The notes under the pieces were generated by a model, which was not told where the DNA came from, made no database searches, and saw only the letters and a list, made by a program, of their open reading frames with translations. From positions 110,106 through 174,105 of the forward strand of contig MSJI02000552.1 of the NCBI GenBank assembly GCA_001931905.2: DNA of 64,000 nt. Reading direction: 5' to 3'. Position 1 is the stretch's first letter; each line of letters begins with the position of its first letter. This stretch comes from Cladosporium sp. IMV 00045. Taxonomy: Eukaryota > Ascomycota > Dothideomycetes > Cladosporiales > Cladosporiaceae. This document shows, piece after piece, positions 44,004 through 54,129 of the stretch. Position numbers and translations under genes: made by a program.

Positions 44004-45106
44004 ACAGATCGCGACCAGGGAATAATAGAGATGCAGAAGACTTCGTGGCATCGGCATCAGCATCAGCATGAGCTAGCACTTGTTCTTTGCGTTGATCTCT
44101 CTGATTTGACAATGACATGCCAATAGAACGAAGGCGGAGTTTCGCGAAGAAGGCGTTCGGAAGCAGGCTGCGTTCTTGATTATCATTAAAATTCAATGTT
44201 CACATAATGTGTTTGGAATGTATCGATCCCTCTGCATTTGCCAATTTCGATCAAATCGTGCAAGAATCACAGCATGTCGCCAGCATTTACTTTGAATGTT
44301 TTTGACAAATACTTGAAGTGTAGGTGACTGAAAATCTACAGTTCTTCCGCTCAGGCCATGAAAGATAGACACTTAGTCAATGACGTTCCGATTGATTTGT
44401 CGACGTGTCTGGTTTCTCTTTGTAAGTACATGTAGTAGTTTCTTGTCAATACTTATTACAAGAAGTACATGTAATAAAATGGTCAACGATGATGAGGTTG
44501 CACGGCCCTCGGCAAAGCAAAGCCGTGAGCCGTGTCAGGTCTCCACACCGATTTCGCCCGCACTTTCAAGCGTTCGTCCACCCATCCACTACTACCTCCT
44601 ACCACATTGGCATGCACACCTTCTTTCTCAAGTTACGTATGGTGAACGTCCACTTTTTTACAAACTCACACGCAAACGTGAGTGAAGACAAGAGACTCGT
44701 CCAATCAGTCAAAAAGGATCGTTTCTTCCATTTCATCATAACACACGTCTCGCCATGGTCTAGCTAGGGTAAGGTAAGCAGTACACCGGACAAAGAAGAA
44801 GCACATCCCACAACAAGAATCACCGCAGAATTACTGGACTGTCAATGTCGCCGGGATCTGCCATCTTCCACTTCCTCTGAAAGGCGCTTCTCACACTGGC
44901 CATGCGATGCCTGGAAAGTAAAAAGGCTCCAGGCCATCGAAAAGAAAAAAGAAAAAAGAAAGTCACATCTCTGCATTTCTCATCGAGAGAAAGCCTCCCG
45001 CAACGCAGCCGGACTTCAGCTTCGCACGATCTGAAACGAGTGATCGAGATCGCAGCCGACCGGGGATTCTCTGCGTCGGGTTCGTCCGAGAGAGAGATGG
45101 AACTGC
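44004..45106. other. Gene-free region, 1.1 kb
   Basis: Lies between the 3' ends of the MFS gene and the DUF6699-like gene. No coding signal is seen on either strand. Confidence 0.5.
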
Positions 45107-45961
45107 TTAGGCGGCCTCCTCGCCCTTGCTCTTCTTCTTCTTCTTGCTCTCGCCACCAGCGGGCTTCTCGCCTGTCTTCATCTGGTGCACGATGAAGCGG
45201 GTGTAGCACTCTTCACGGTCCCACTCGAAGCCCTTGAGGTAGGGGTTGTCGAGCTCGTCGTCGGACTGGAGAAGTGGTAAATCAGTACATGATGAAAGTG
45301 GTGTCGAGAAGTGGAAAGTGTTTTCCATGAGGCAGAACTTACCTTCTTCTTGAACTGCTTGTAGATGGCGTCTAGTGCGTCTTTGATGGTGACGCCGCGG
45401 AGGTTGCGGGCGGTGACTTCGAGACCGTGGGGGAAGACGAGGTCGATCTTCTTTATGGGAGGCTCGGTGAGCATCTTCTTGAGGTAGTCGGGGTCCTCGA
45501 CGGTTGAAGGTGACTTGTTGAGTCTCCTGTGAGGGGATGGTGAGTCAGATGATGTGATGGAAGAAGTGAGGGAAGACTTGATGGTGAGGAGGGATTGCCA
45601 CCCATGAGAGGGGTGGCGAGAGAAAGCTTGTGAGATGGCTCTCCATGAAAGTCTGCAAGAGATCACTCACCAGTTGAGCTTCTGTGTCTCAGGCGCAATG
45701 GCAAGGTCGACGTTCTGCTTTTCTGCTCACGTGTCAGTACGTTGTATCCGGCGAGATCCGGTGGATGCTCTCTTGTGGTGAGGCATGACAGCATCAGCTC
45801 AATGGGTGAAAGTACTCACCAAGATCGTTGATGTTGAAGACGCCACTAACGGTGCTGCTCGTTCTACGATGCTTGATCTTGGACTCGGTCGGCGAGGCCG
45901 GAGTGTCATCAACGGCCGAGTCGACCTTGCTGAGGGGCTGGGTGACGACGTCTGCGGACAT
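45107..45961 (-). CDS. Small conserved fungal protein, DUF6699-like
   Basis: Four minus-strand exons: 45820-45961, 45671-45722, 45343-45526 and 45107-45265, for 178 residues; introns 97, 144 and 77 bp, all phase-consistent. It starts MSADVVTQPLSKVDSAVDDT, has a disordered Ser/Thr segment, then 'GVFNINDLEKQNVDLAIAP' and 'TQKLNWRLNKSPSTVED'. The conserved core is 'IKKIDLVFPHGLEVTARNLR', 'GVTIKDALDAIYKQFKKK' and 'NPYLKGFEWDREECYTRFIV'. It ends in a lysine-rich tail (SKKKKKSKGEEAA). The order 'T-Q-x-L-N-W ... hydrophobic strand ... V-T-V/I-x-D-x-L' is what I associate with the DUF6699 family of basidio- and ascomycetes; its function is not known. No targeting signal is seen. Confidence 0.72.
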
Positions 45962-47445
45962 GGTTGGTAGTGAGGGGAAGAAGTTGTTGTGGTGGTGAGT
46001 GGTAGGTTGTTGTTGCTGGTGAAGATGAAGTTGATGAGCGAGGCTCAAGATTGACTAGTCAGGTACGCGCAAACTCGATGGATGAGGATGTGTGTGGGAG
46101 AGAAAGAGGAAGAGGAAGAGCAAGGCAAGGTGAGAATGAGGTCGAGGTCAATCAACGCGACATCAGGCCATAGCTTCTTACCTTACCATGCTCTGTCTGC
46201 CTTTCAAAGGAGAGCGGGGTGCTGCGATGAGGTAGAGAGAGACCTCGTGACCATGTCTTCATCACCGCTGATCACTTGCCGGAGCGAGGCGGTTTGCCTC
46301 ATCTACCCGCCTCGTTCCTGCCCTGCCCTTGCTATGCGAGAGCTCGATGCCTGATCTGGCTCTGTGCATCTACATGCCATTGCCATTGGCTTATGCCATC
46401 ATCCAATCAATCAATCAATCCATCCATCATTCACAATCCATCCATCAAGACCTATCAGTACTCTCAATCACTCTCAAAGACGTCCATCACTGCAATCCTC
46501 CTCCCAATTACTCATCTCCAATAGACTCCACAACAAGCTTAAAAGGTACATGTACTCATGTTTGGTACGCTCCCCAAGCTCACCAATGGCATCACGCGAC
46601 CGGCCATGAAGTCCCAAACAGCTCACACGACCTTCCCATCCCACGCTAACGCTGAAGGAACTAGCTCATTGCGGGGAAAGGTATGCGGGGAAGAGCTTGC
46701 TCTGCTGAAGCTGATGAAACGTCCAACGTCACGGCAAGCAGCGCGAATGGAGGTCGCCGAGGACTCGCCATGGAGAGTGAGGACGTGGCGTTGGCTGGAT
46801 CTGCCATAGGAACGCGCAATCGCTTGTTGTTAGGTTGGGAGTGCTATTAGGGGGGAGCTTCTGAATGATGCGGCTGAAGTAGAGTCTGTGCGATCGTCAG
46901 GTACGGGCAATGTTGTCTCGTTGCGCGCATATCAGACGACTGCTTTCTTTCTTTTGCCGCGATGCGCCCCCGACCGAACCGTATGTCCAGTCGTAAGGTT
47001 CCATGCCGGCGAGTAGATTGAGGTGTTTTATGGAAGGTCACGAGATGGGCCATGGGCCGTCTTCCTAGGCGGACTCCGAAACTCGGCCAGAGGAGAGAAT
47101 CACAATGTTAGACCACTCTCCCTAGGTATCGAACCTATTTTCGTGCTGCCGCCTCTGCTGCTGCATAGATCTTGTTGATCTCAGTGCGTTCGTATCATTT
47201 TGACGGTTGACTTGTTCCTTGGAAGTTGAGAACCATGTTCTCCCTTAGAGCAGAAGAGTGGGAAACACCGTTGTACCCGAGCAAGAAATGGTCTGATTGA
47301 TCTGATGGTGATATCCATCCGGAAGATAAAGTAGTACATATAGGGTATCTTAGATGCTAATCAAACGCAGACGGGACAAACAACCATAGAACAGCAGTCG
47401 ACTTGATAGAAATGTAAGATCATAATCCAAGTCCAGCACGCCGCC
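45962..47445. other. Gene-free region, 1.5 kb
   Basis: Contains the promoter of the DUF6699-like gene on the left and the 3' flank of the SCYL2-like gene on the right, with a CAAT/CATC simple repeat at 46405-46446. A 'ggtatcgaacc' near 47126 looks like a tRNA T-arm fragment, but no tRNA cloverleaf fits. No gene supported. Confidence 0.5.
46405..46446. repeat. CAAT and CATC tetranucleotide repeats
   Basis: About three copies of AATC followed by several CATC units in non-coding DNA. Confidence 0.8.
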
Positions 47446-50205
47446 CTAAATCAAACTCTCATACTTATCCAAACCGGATTTCTGCCCTGTCCCCGTGCCT
47501 GTCGACGACCAATTCGAGCCCTGAAACCCCTGCTGCTGCCTTTGCTGTTGTTGATGTGCTTGACCGCCCGTAGCCTGCGGACTCATGGGCGGCGGCGGGA
47601 TGGCAAAGCCCTTATTGCCAAAAGAAGAAGCAGAAGAAGATGCTCCTAAACCACCACCGCTTTTATTCACAGCAGCAGACCAATCGATACTCGATCCTTG
47701 GTTGTTTGACGCCATGCCCATGCCCATGTTCGACTGCGCTGGTCGAAGCGGCATGCCCGCTGCAGAAGAAGAGGCCGCCGGAGCGGAAGGCTGCAGAGGC
47801 TGAGACCAAGGGCTTGAAGGCGTCAGACTCGCGAACGAGGAGAGTGTTTGGTCTGGGGTGATGGCGCGGGAGGTTTGGAATTGTTGCTGCGCGCGGAGAG
47901 TGTTTCCTCCCATGCCTGTCGTTGTCGTTGAAGGTTGGGAGGTGGGAGATTGCCAGGAGAAAGAGGTTGTGGATTGTGGTTGCTGCTGCTGGGGTGGTTT
48001 TGCCGTCGCGGAGGTTGGCGCGCCCCAGTCGTTCATCAGGTCGTTGTTGTTGCCGTTCATGCCTGGTTTGCGGCCGGAGACGAGAGCTTCGAAGTCGGTT
48101 TCGTCGCCGTTACTTAGGTTGTTGGTTGAAGACGCGGCTGATCTTGCATTGAAAGCCTTGGAACCCAATGCCGAGCTGCCGTTTGAACTACCAAGCTCCT
48201 GCAGCTTCCTCGTCTGCTCCCTCTCTATTCTCCCCGACAGCGTCTTGATCAGCTCCATGAACGCCTGGAATTGCTGCAAGTTGAGCAGCGGGCCCAGACT
48301 GAACGTCCAGAGCAGCGGGAGCACGTCCATGGCCAGGAAATCAGTGTCGGCAACTTCCCCGACCTGCTTGAAGACTCGAAGGGCGGCCATCATCACTCCG
48401 GGCTCTTTGGTCTTGATGCCTTTGAGCAAGGGCACGACTTTCTCTTGCACTGTGAATTTGTCGAGGATTATGCTGCTGCTGGATGAGGATTTCTTGTCCG
48501 ACACTCCGATCCCGTTGAGGTCGTCGTCGCTGCCGTCTGGTCCTCCACCGCAGAGCACGTAGAAAGCTTCGAGTCCTCGGACTTTGATGGCCAGACTGCT
48601 TGTTTTGGCGAAACCGTTGGCAATGACCGGGAACAGTTCGTTCTTGATGGTGCTGAAATCCAGAACTGGCAGGACGTGAGGCAGTGTTTGCAATGCGGCA
48701 TCCACCAGGCCGTGGGTGGGACTCTCAAGCGCGAGTAAAATCACTGGTAGGATGTTATCACGGAATTCCTTTCCAGAACAGTTTTGCGCTGCAGTTTCCA
48801 TATTCTCCAGCAGTACCATCAATCCACCTTCCTTGCTGGTGTCTCTTTCAGCTCCAGCTGTGGGTTTGGCGAGGAAGATCTCCCTCAGCCTCGGTACGAC
48901 TCTTTCGGTGAAAGCACGCTTGCCATTCGGCATCGCTTTGACCATTGCAAAGACGTTCGTCATGATCAAGGCAAGAATGTCTTTATCCTTCATCTCCTCC
49001 AACAGCGCAGGCAGGACCTTCTTCTCCAGCACCGACTTGGGAAACTGTGGCATGATTCGCGGCAGGCCACGCATGAACTGTGACTTTTCGTTTGGTGTTT
49101 TTGCTGGCAAAGCGTCCAAGAATCGCATGGTGGAGACTAAGATGTTGTCGAAGTAACTTGCCTCTTGAAACTCCTTGGCTGACAGTCGGTTTGCGGGTCG
49201 CCGGGTGATGAGTTTGGGGAGCAGCTCGGTCTTCAGCTTTGTGGGTAGCGGATGTGAAGTTGGTACGAGGAAGTTGTTGTTTTGTGTGGGCACGCTTGAA
49301 GAACTCGAGAATATGCGTTTGTAGCTGGATAATGAGCCGCCGGTGCTTAATGGTGAGCTATGTGGCGAGTTGTACAGTGCCAGAATCAACAGCCCCAAGC
49401 TGAACATGTCGGCAGAGGCCACAAGAGTGTTGTCAAGGACAAAGTCCGGCGAGGTGTAATCCAGATTCAATTGCACACCCCTTGGTAGTCTTGGGTCGTG
49501 GTTGAGAACTTCAAAAAGCTGCATGGGCACGAGACTGGTCGCAGCGGTACAAGACTCGTGTGGTCCACAGAATCCCAGACCAGCAATTTTCCAGTCTCCC
49601 TTCGCGTTGACAAGAATCGCATCGGGTGTGAGGTTTGCATGCACCAGCCCGGCACTCTCGTGCAGGAACTCCAATCCTTTGCCCAACTGCAACAGTCCCT
49701 TCTGAATCTCCAGCTCGTCAATCTCCAGTTCCCGCCTGTGTCTCGTTCCATCCTGCTCTTCCACCACGAACCGACTCCCCCTCCCGCCCACCCCACCAGA
49801 CCTCTCCTGCTCGTCCTTCTCGACCAACAGACTCGCCAGACTCGCCGTCACAGGCTCCGTAGCAAACATCAACCCGCCCTTGCTCGTCTCCTCCACCGGC
49901 TCCGCCAACTCCAAGATACTCGGATGCCGCAGCCGCGCAAGACTGCTGGCCTCGCGCTTCAGACGCTCGACCACTTCTTGATGCGCGCTCTTCAACGAGC
50001 TTCCACCGCCCCGACTGCTACCCAGGCCTCCACTCTGCGGCTCGAGAGATTTACGGTCGAAGACGAAGATCGAGGCCGCTTTGCCGGTGGATTTGCGCTT
50101 GGCGTCGAAGATCTTCCATGGTCCGGATGTTGAGGAGGGTTGCGGGGCGATGGAGTAGTTGGCGGAGATGTTGGAGGTGAAGGATTTGAGCGCGTTCGAG
50201 AACAT
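47446..50205 (-). CDS. SCY1-family pseudokinase (SCYL2-like) with HEAT repeats
   Basis: An intronless gene of 919 residues, start MFSNALKSFTSNISANYSIA, typical of fungal SCYL2 relatives. Residues 1-350 are a kinase fold lacking catalytic residues: the catalytic loop is 'VHANLTPDAILVNAKG' instead of H-R-D-L-K-P-x-N, and 'IAGLGFCG' replaces D-F-G. Residues 350-650 are HEAT-like alpha repeats ('LPRIMPQFPKSVLEKKVLPA', 'DKILALIMTNVF'-type helices, 'TLPHVLPVLDFSTIKNELFP'). The rest is a Gln/Ser/Pro/Asn-rich disordered tail, as in proteins that bind clathrin adaptors. SCYL2 acts with clathrin at the trans-Golgi and endosomes in animals; the fungal role is inferred. The N-terminal 'GPWKIFDAKRKSTGK' is the family's nucleotide-loop equivalent. 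Confidence 0.85.
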   Translation of the reverse strand: MFSNALKSFTSNISANYSIAPQPSSTSGPWKIFDAKRKSTGKAASIFVFDRKSLEPQSGGLGSSRGGGSSLKSAHQEVVERLKREASSLARLRHPSILELAEPVEETSKGGLMFATEPVTASLASLLVEKDEQERSGGVGGRGSRFVVEEQDGTRHRRELEIDELEIQKGLLQLGKGLEFLHESAGLVHANLTPDAILVNAKGDWKIAGLGFCGPHESCTAATSLVPMQLFEVLNHDPRLPRGVQLNLDYTSPDFVLDNTLVASADMFSLGLLILALYNSPHSSPLSTGGSLSSYKRIFSSSSSVPTQNNNFLVPTSHPLPTKLKTELLPKLITRRPANRLSAKEFQEASYFDNILVSTMRFLDALPAKTPNEKSQFMRGLPRIMPQFPKSVLEKKVLPALLEEMKDKDILALIMTNVFAMVKAMPNGKRAFTERVVPRLREIFLAKPTAGAERDTSKEGGLMVLLENMETAAQNCSGKEFRDNILPVILLALESPTHGLVDAALQTLPHVLPVLDFSTIKNELFPVIANGFAKTSSLAIKVRGLEAFYVLCGGGPDGSDDDLNGIGVSDKKSSSSSSIILDKFTVQEKVVPLLKGIKTKEPGVMMAALRVFKQVGEVADTDFLAMDVLPLLWTFSLGPLLNLQQFQAFMELIKTLSGRIEREQTRKLQELGSSNGSSALGSKAFNARSAASSTNNLSNGDETDFEALVSGRKPGMNGNNNDLMNDWGAPTSATAKPPQQQQPQSTTSFSWQSPTSQPSTTTTGMGGNTLRAQQQFQTSRAITPDQTLSSFASLTPSSPWSQPLQPSAPAASSSAAGMPLRPAQSNMGMGMASNNQGSSIDWSAAVNKSGGGLGASSSASSFGNKGFAIPPPPMSPQATGGQAHQQQQRQQQGFQGSNWSSTGTGTGQKSGLDKYESLI

Positions 50206-50712
50206 CCTTGCTCTTGCTGGAGGGGATGTGGTGTGCTACGCTTGCTGGAGGATCAAGGCAGAGCGAGCATTGGGTCGCTTGTTGAGATGTAATATAGCTG
50301 TTCGACTGCGGGATTGTTGATTTGCCTGTTTTTTGAGCTCTCGTGGATTTCAATGCGAGAGCCTAGGCTTTTGTTTCCAAAACCAAGTCGCTAGGCTAAA
50401 GTGAGCAAGAAGAGTGTTTTCATGCGAATATAATTATCATAAAGATGATCTTCAGGGTAGTTGGACTTGGTCCTAGTGTCATCAGCCCTGATTGTACTAC
50501 CGCATTGAGCAGAGGCCGAGGCCGGCAGGTCAGCAAAGCCGAAAGCGCAGGGAAAGTCGCCCGCCCTACAACACAATACCACCTGAGATAGTCATATCTA
50601 TATCTGTCATATATATTCGACACTTCCTCTCCTCCTCCCATTGCGCGACACCATCCTCTGCTCTACCTCCCTCATACCTTCATCCAGGTCTTCCAAGACC
50701 TTCGGATACAAC
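50206..50712. promoter_or_regulatory. Divergent promoter SCYL2-like / branched-chain aminotransferase
   Basis: 507 bp between divergent start codons. TATATCTATATCTGTCATATATATT near 50595-50620, about 100 bp before the aminotransferase ATG, is a good TATA-type element. Confidence 0.5.
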
Positions 50713-52121
50713 ATGGCCTCCACCATCCGCCAAATGCTGCCCCGTCGCAGCGTCCTCGCCGCTCCCTCTGCTCGCGCCTGGTCCACACCACGATGCCTTC
50801 TCTCCCAGCGAAGAGCCTACGCGATCGCTGCCCCCGATGCCACCGACCCCAAACTGCAGGCCATTGACCTGTCCAAGCTGCAAATCTCCAAGACCACCAC
50901 CCCCAAAGAGATCATGCCCAGCACCGACCTGGTCTTTGGCCGCTTCTTCACCGACCACATGCTCTCTCTTGAATGGACCGCTTCCAACGGCTGGCTCGAC
51001 CCGCGCATCACTCCCTACCAGAACCTGAGCCTCGACCCCGCCACCTGCGTCTTCCACTATGCCTTTGAGGCTTTCGAGGGCATGAAGGCCTACAAGGACA
51101 AGCAGGGCAACATCAGGCTGTTCCGCCCGGATATGAACATGAAGAGACTGAACAGGAGTGTTGCTCGCATCGCACTGCCGACTTTCGAGGGTGACAAGGT
51201 CATTGAGTTGATCAAGAAGTTCTGCCAGATGGAGGAGCGCTTCATTCCTTCGTAAGTCACAGCAGCGGCTTGAAATTATGCACGGCAATATCTTCTGAAC
51301 AGGACATCAGAACTAACACTCAATCGCAGAGAACGTGGCTACTCCCTCTACATCCGTCCCAACATGATCGGCACCCAGCGCACCCTCGGCGTGGGCCCAC
51401 CCGGCTCTGCCCTCCTCTACGTGATCGCCTCGCCCGTCGGCCCCTACTACCCGACCGGCTTCAAAGCCATCGACCTGGAAGCGACCAAATACGCCGTGCG
51501 CGCCTGGCCCGGCGGCGTGGGCAACAGCAAGCTGGGCGCCAACTACGCGCCCTGCATCGTGCCGCAAATGCAGGCGGCGTCGCGCGGCTTCCAGCAGAAC
51601 CTGTGGTTGTTCGAAGACGTGGACCCAGACACTGGTAAGGTCGAGGACTTCGTGACCGAGGTCGGCACGATGAATCTGTTCGCCGCCATCATCAACAAGG
51701 ATGGGCAGAAGGAGCTCATGACCGCCCCGCTCGACGGCACCATTCTGGAGGGCGTCGTCAGGGACTCCATCCTGCAGCTCGCGCGCGAGAGGCTCGCCCC
51801 CGAGGGCTGGAAGGTGAGCGAGCGCAGATTCCACATGCGCGAGCTGGCCGAGGCCGCGCGCGAGGGTCGCATGCTCGAGGTTTTCGGCTCGGGCACTGCT
51901 GCAGTCGTCAGCCCGGTCAGGAACATTCAGTACAACGATGAGAAGGTGAGCTGTGGCCTGACTCCGGATGTCGAGGTTGGCCCTATCACGCAGCGCTTCA
52001 AGGACTGGATCGAGGGCATTCAGTACGGTGATGAGGAGCACCCGTGGAGGTAAGTTTGCAATTTCCTGTGGAAGGAATGTCATGAACTAATGCTAACTCC
52101 CGCCGCAGCGTCAAGATCTAA
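50713..52121 (+). CDS. BAT1: Branched-chain amino-acid aminotransferase, mitochondrial
   Basis: Exons 50713-51251, 51330-52049 and 52109-52121, 423 residues. The last exon encodes only the final codons (..S)VKI. The first 45 residues are Arg/Ser/Ala-rich ([20 protein letters not shown]), a mitochondrial leader. Class IV PLP-enzyme signatures follow: '[20 protein letters not shown]', '[11 protein letters not shown]', '[14 protein letters not shown]', '[20 protein letters not shown]' (the lysine forms the Schiff base with PLP), '[14 protein letters not shown]' and '[16 protein letters not shown]'. It interconverts Leu, Ile, Val and their 2-oxo acids with 2-oxoglutarate. Fungi often have mitochondrial and cytosolic isozymes; the leader favours the mitochondrial one, and the symbol is by analogy with yeast. 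Introns 78 and 59 bp. Confidence 0.93.
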
Positions 52122-52966
52122 TGTTTAGATAAAGAGCGGGGACTGTAATCTGATTCGAAGACATGTATATTGGGGAATATACCTGCTAAACCGCCACTAG
52201 AGGTCTGGGCGTTCAGCGAAGGGGATCTGTTGTACAAAAGCTTTTTTTCCATATCACATCGATTATTTGGCGGCGTTCACAGCTTTCTCGACAACCGATA
52301 TAAGACGTTCCATCATCGCCCACACGCCACATGCAGCATTGTCGAGTCCAGTCATTGGGAAGCGTTATCACACATACCCTGCGGTAGGCAAGTCCCGTCC
52401 GATATATGTTAATTTCGTCGAGAGATAGCGATGATTTGAAGCCTGTCCACTGAGAGAGTGTTTGAGAGTGAAGGTGGGACGTGGTTTTCTCGATTCTACG
52501 CTTTCGGCAATTTTGACAGCATTGCGGAATGACAAACACATAGCTTTACATGTTTGGACATATACAGTGATACAAATGCGTCGATTCCGAATGCGATGTT
52601 GTTACCTGAACGTTTGTCCCTCAAAACCTACCTACCTGTGAACAACGCTGATTGGTCAATTCGAGAGCAACGCTTGTGCCACTCTCACTAGTTGGTTTGA
52701 CATCAACAGTAAGAACAGAATCGTTGCTTTGTAATGATGTTTAGGCAGACAACTATGTGAGTCAAGAGCTACTCGGTACCGGTTGGCGCGCATCACTTTC
52801 GTTATATAAGACGACCACGTACTTATTGTATCCGACAGTCAGTGCAACTGGCGATTCGACAAACCACTCCTTCGCAAATCGACAACAACCACTGTCCAGC
52901 TTCGATCATCCCATCCTCCCCGTCCAGATCAATCAAAACCAAAATTCCATCGAAGAAATCACCATC
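52122..52966. other. Intergenic, 845 bp
   Basis: 3' flank of the aminotransferase and leader of the methyltransferase gene. 'GTTATATAAGACG' near 52800 is a likely TATA box for the latter. No gene seen. Confidence 0.5.
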
Positions 52967-53466
52967 ATGGCCGTCACTGAGTTCCAAGAGGTACATTCAC
53001 CCCCTTCCAAGCCTGATCCGCAACTCCGCCATGCCCACACAACACATCAAACCGAACCTAACATCCAGGCGAAACAGAAAGTCTACACCCTCCTCAAGCA
53101 AATCCCCCCAGGCCGCGTCTCCTCCTACGCAGCCATGGCGTCCGCCCTGCAATCCTCCCCTCGCGCCGTGGGAGGGGCTTTGAGGCGGAATCCGTTCGCG
53201 CCGGAAGTGGTGAGTCCCTCTCTTTCTCTCTCACAACATCGAAGGTCAACTGTCGTTCTTGATCTCTGATCGCTTTGCCATAGCCCTGCCACCGCTGCAT
53301 CGCCGCCAACGGTTACTTGGGAGGTTTCAAGGGGGATTGGGAGAAGGCTCCTAGTGGGCAGAATCAGAGTTCGAAATTGGCGTTGTTGAAGGGGGAGGGG
53401 GTGGAGTTTGATGGGGAGGGGTATTTGGTTGATCGGGGGAGGTGGTTTGTGGAGTTTGTGATTTGA
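52967..53466 (+). CDS. MGT1: Short O6-methylguanine-DNA methyltransferase
   Basis: Exons 52967-52990, 53069-53209 and 53284-53466, only 115 residues; introns 78 and 74 bp, both phase 0. It starts MAVTEFQE and continues 'AKQKVYTLLKQIPPGRVSSY', 'AAMASALQSSPRAVGGALRR' (DNA-binding helix-turn-helix with the arginine finger), 'NPFAPEV', then 'PCHRCIAANGYLGGFKG'. The P-C-H-R active-site cysteine, which accepts the alkyl group in a suicide reaction, is present. The protein consists of the C-terminal domain alone: yeast Mgt1 has 188 residues and bacterial Ada/Ogt enzymes have an extra N-domain. Its length matches alkyltransferase-like proteins (ATLs), but those have Trp in place of Cys. So it is probably an active minimal methyltransferase. 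The symbol is by homology. Confidence 0.85.
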
Positions 53467-53601
53467 TAGGGAGGGGCTTGAGATTGAAGTGCGGATTGGG
53501 ATCTGGGAGTTGGGAGTCGATTGGTGTGTGGGATTGCTCGTTGCTTTTTGGGTGGTGTTTGGTTGTCTTTCAAAGGTTGAAGGAGGTTTGACGATGAATG
53601 C

Positions 53602-54129
53602 TCAGTGCTTTTCTGATGATGAGGATACTGTTGTCTTCTCCCCTCTGTTTGTAAGTTTTTGGAAAGTCATGCGGAGCTTCCTCGAGATGATGCTTCTCTT
53701 CTCAGACTTTCTGCCACGACGAAAAATCCCACAACAGCCAATGCCAGTCACCCAACAAGACTCGGCTTTCTCTCTCTCCTGTGTGGTATGCCCATGTCTT
53801 TCTTCTTTGCCCCACCAATGTACCTCCCCCGCCCCCGGGCGTCGTCTCGTGCGCGTTTTCGTATCTCGGTCAAAGCAAAAGGTCTGGCCTGTTGCGTCCG
53901 GATGTTTCTCCCACCCAGGTGACAGATCACAGTCCGGCACCTGGTTTTCGGGCGCGGGGTCGGGATGAAACCATGATGTTGACTGGGTGTTATGGTCGAC
54001 GAAGTACGGTCTGTCCTTTTTGGTTATCCGTACTTCCCATCCTGACGGCAGCATTCGATGTGTGTTGTAGTGTTTGTACAAGTAATCTGGATCATACCAG
54101 AACGCCGTCTTGCAGGTGTAATCGACGAA
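53602..54129 (-). pseudogene. Downstream part of the WW-repeat gene after an in-frame TAA
   Basis: The frame continues unbroken after the TAA at 54130-54132. It gives the second half of WW domain 5 ('FVDYTCKTAFWYDPDY'), a full WW domain 6 ('LPSGWEVRITKKDRPYFVDH', then NTQSTSWFHPD), and a seventh that has lost its second tryptophan ('LSPGWEKHPDATGQTFCFDR'). A basic tail then reaches the stop at 53602. Conservation of the frame and of WW landmarks shows it was one protein with the upstream half. It could still be translated if the stop is read through or edited, but no splice pair removes the stop in phase. Confidence 0.6.

Noticed and set aside
43032..44069. Minus-strand open frame of 345 codons
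   Set aside because: Antisense to the MFS transporter. Its Glu/His/Val-rich composition arises from the complement of hydrophobic codons.
47100..47160. Possible tRNA (ggtatcgaacc)
   Set aside because: Only a T-arm-like string. No matching acceptor stem, D-arm or anticodon arm on either strand.
51313..52083. Minus-strand open frame of 256 codons
   Set aside because: Antisense to the branched-chain aminotransferase exon.
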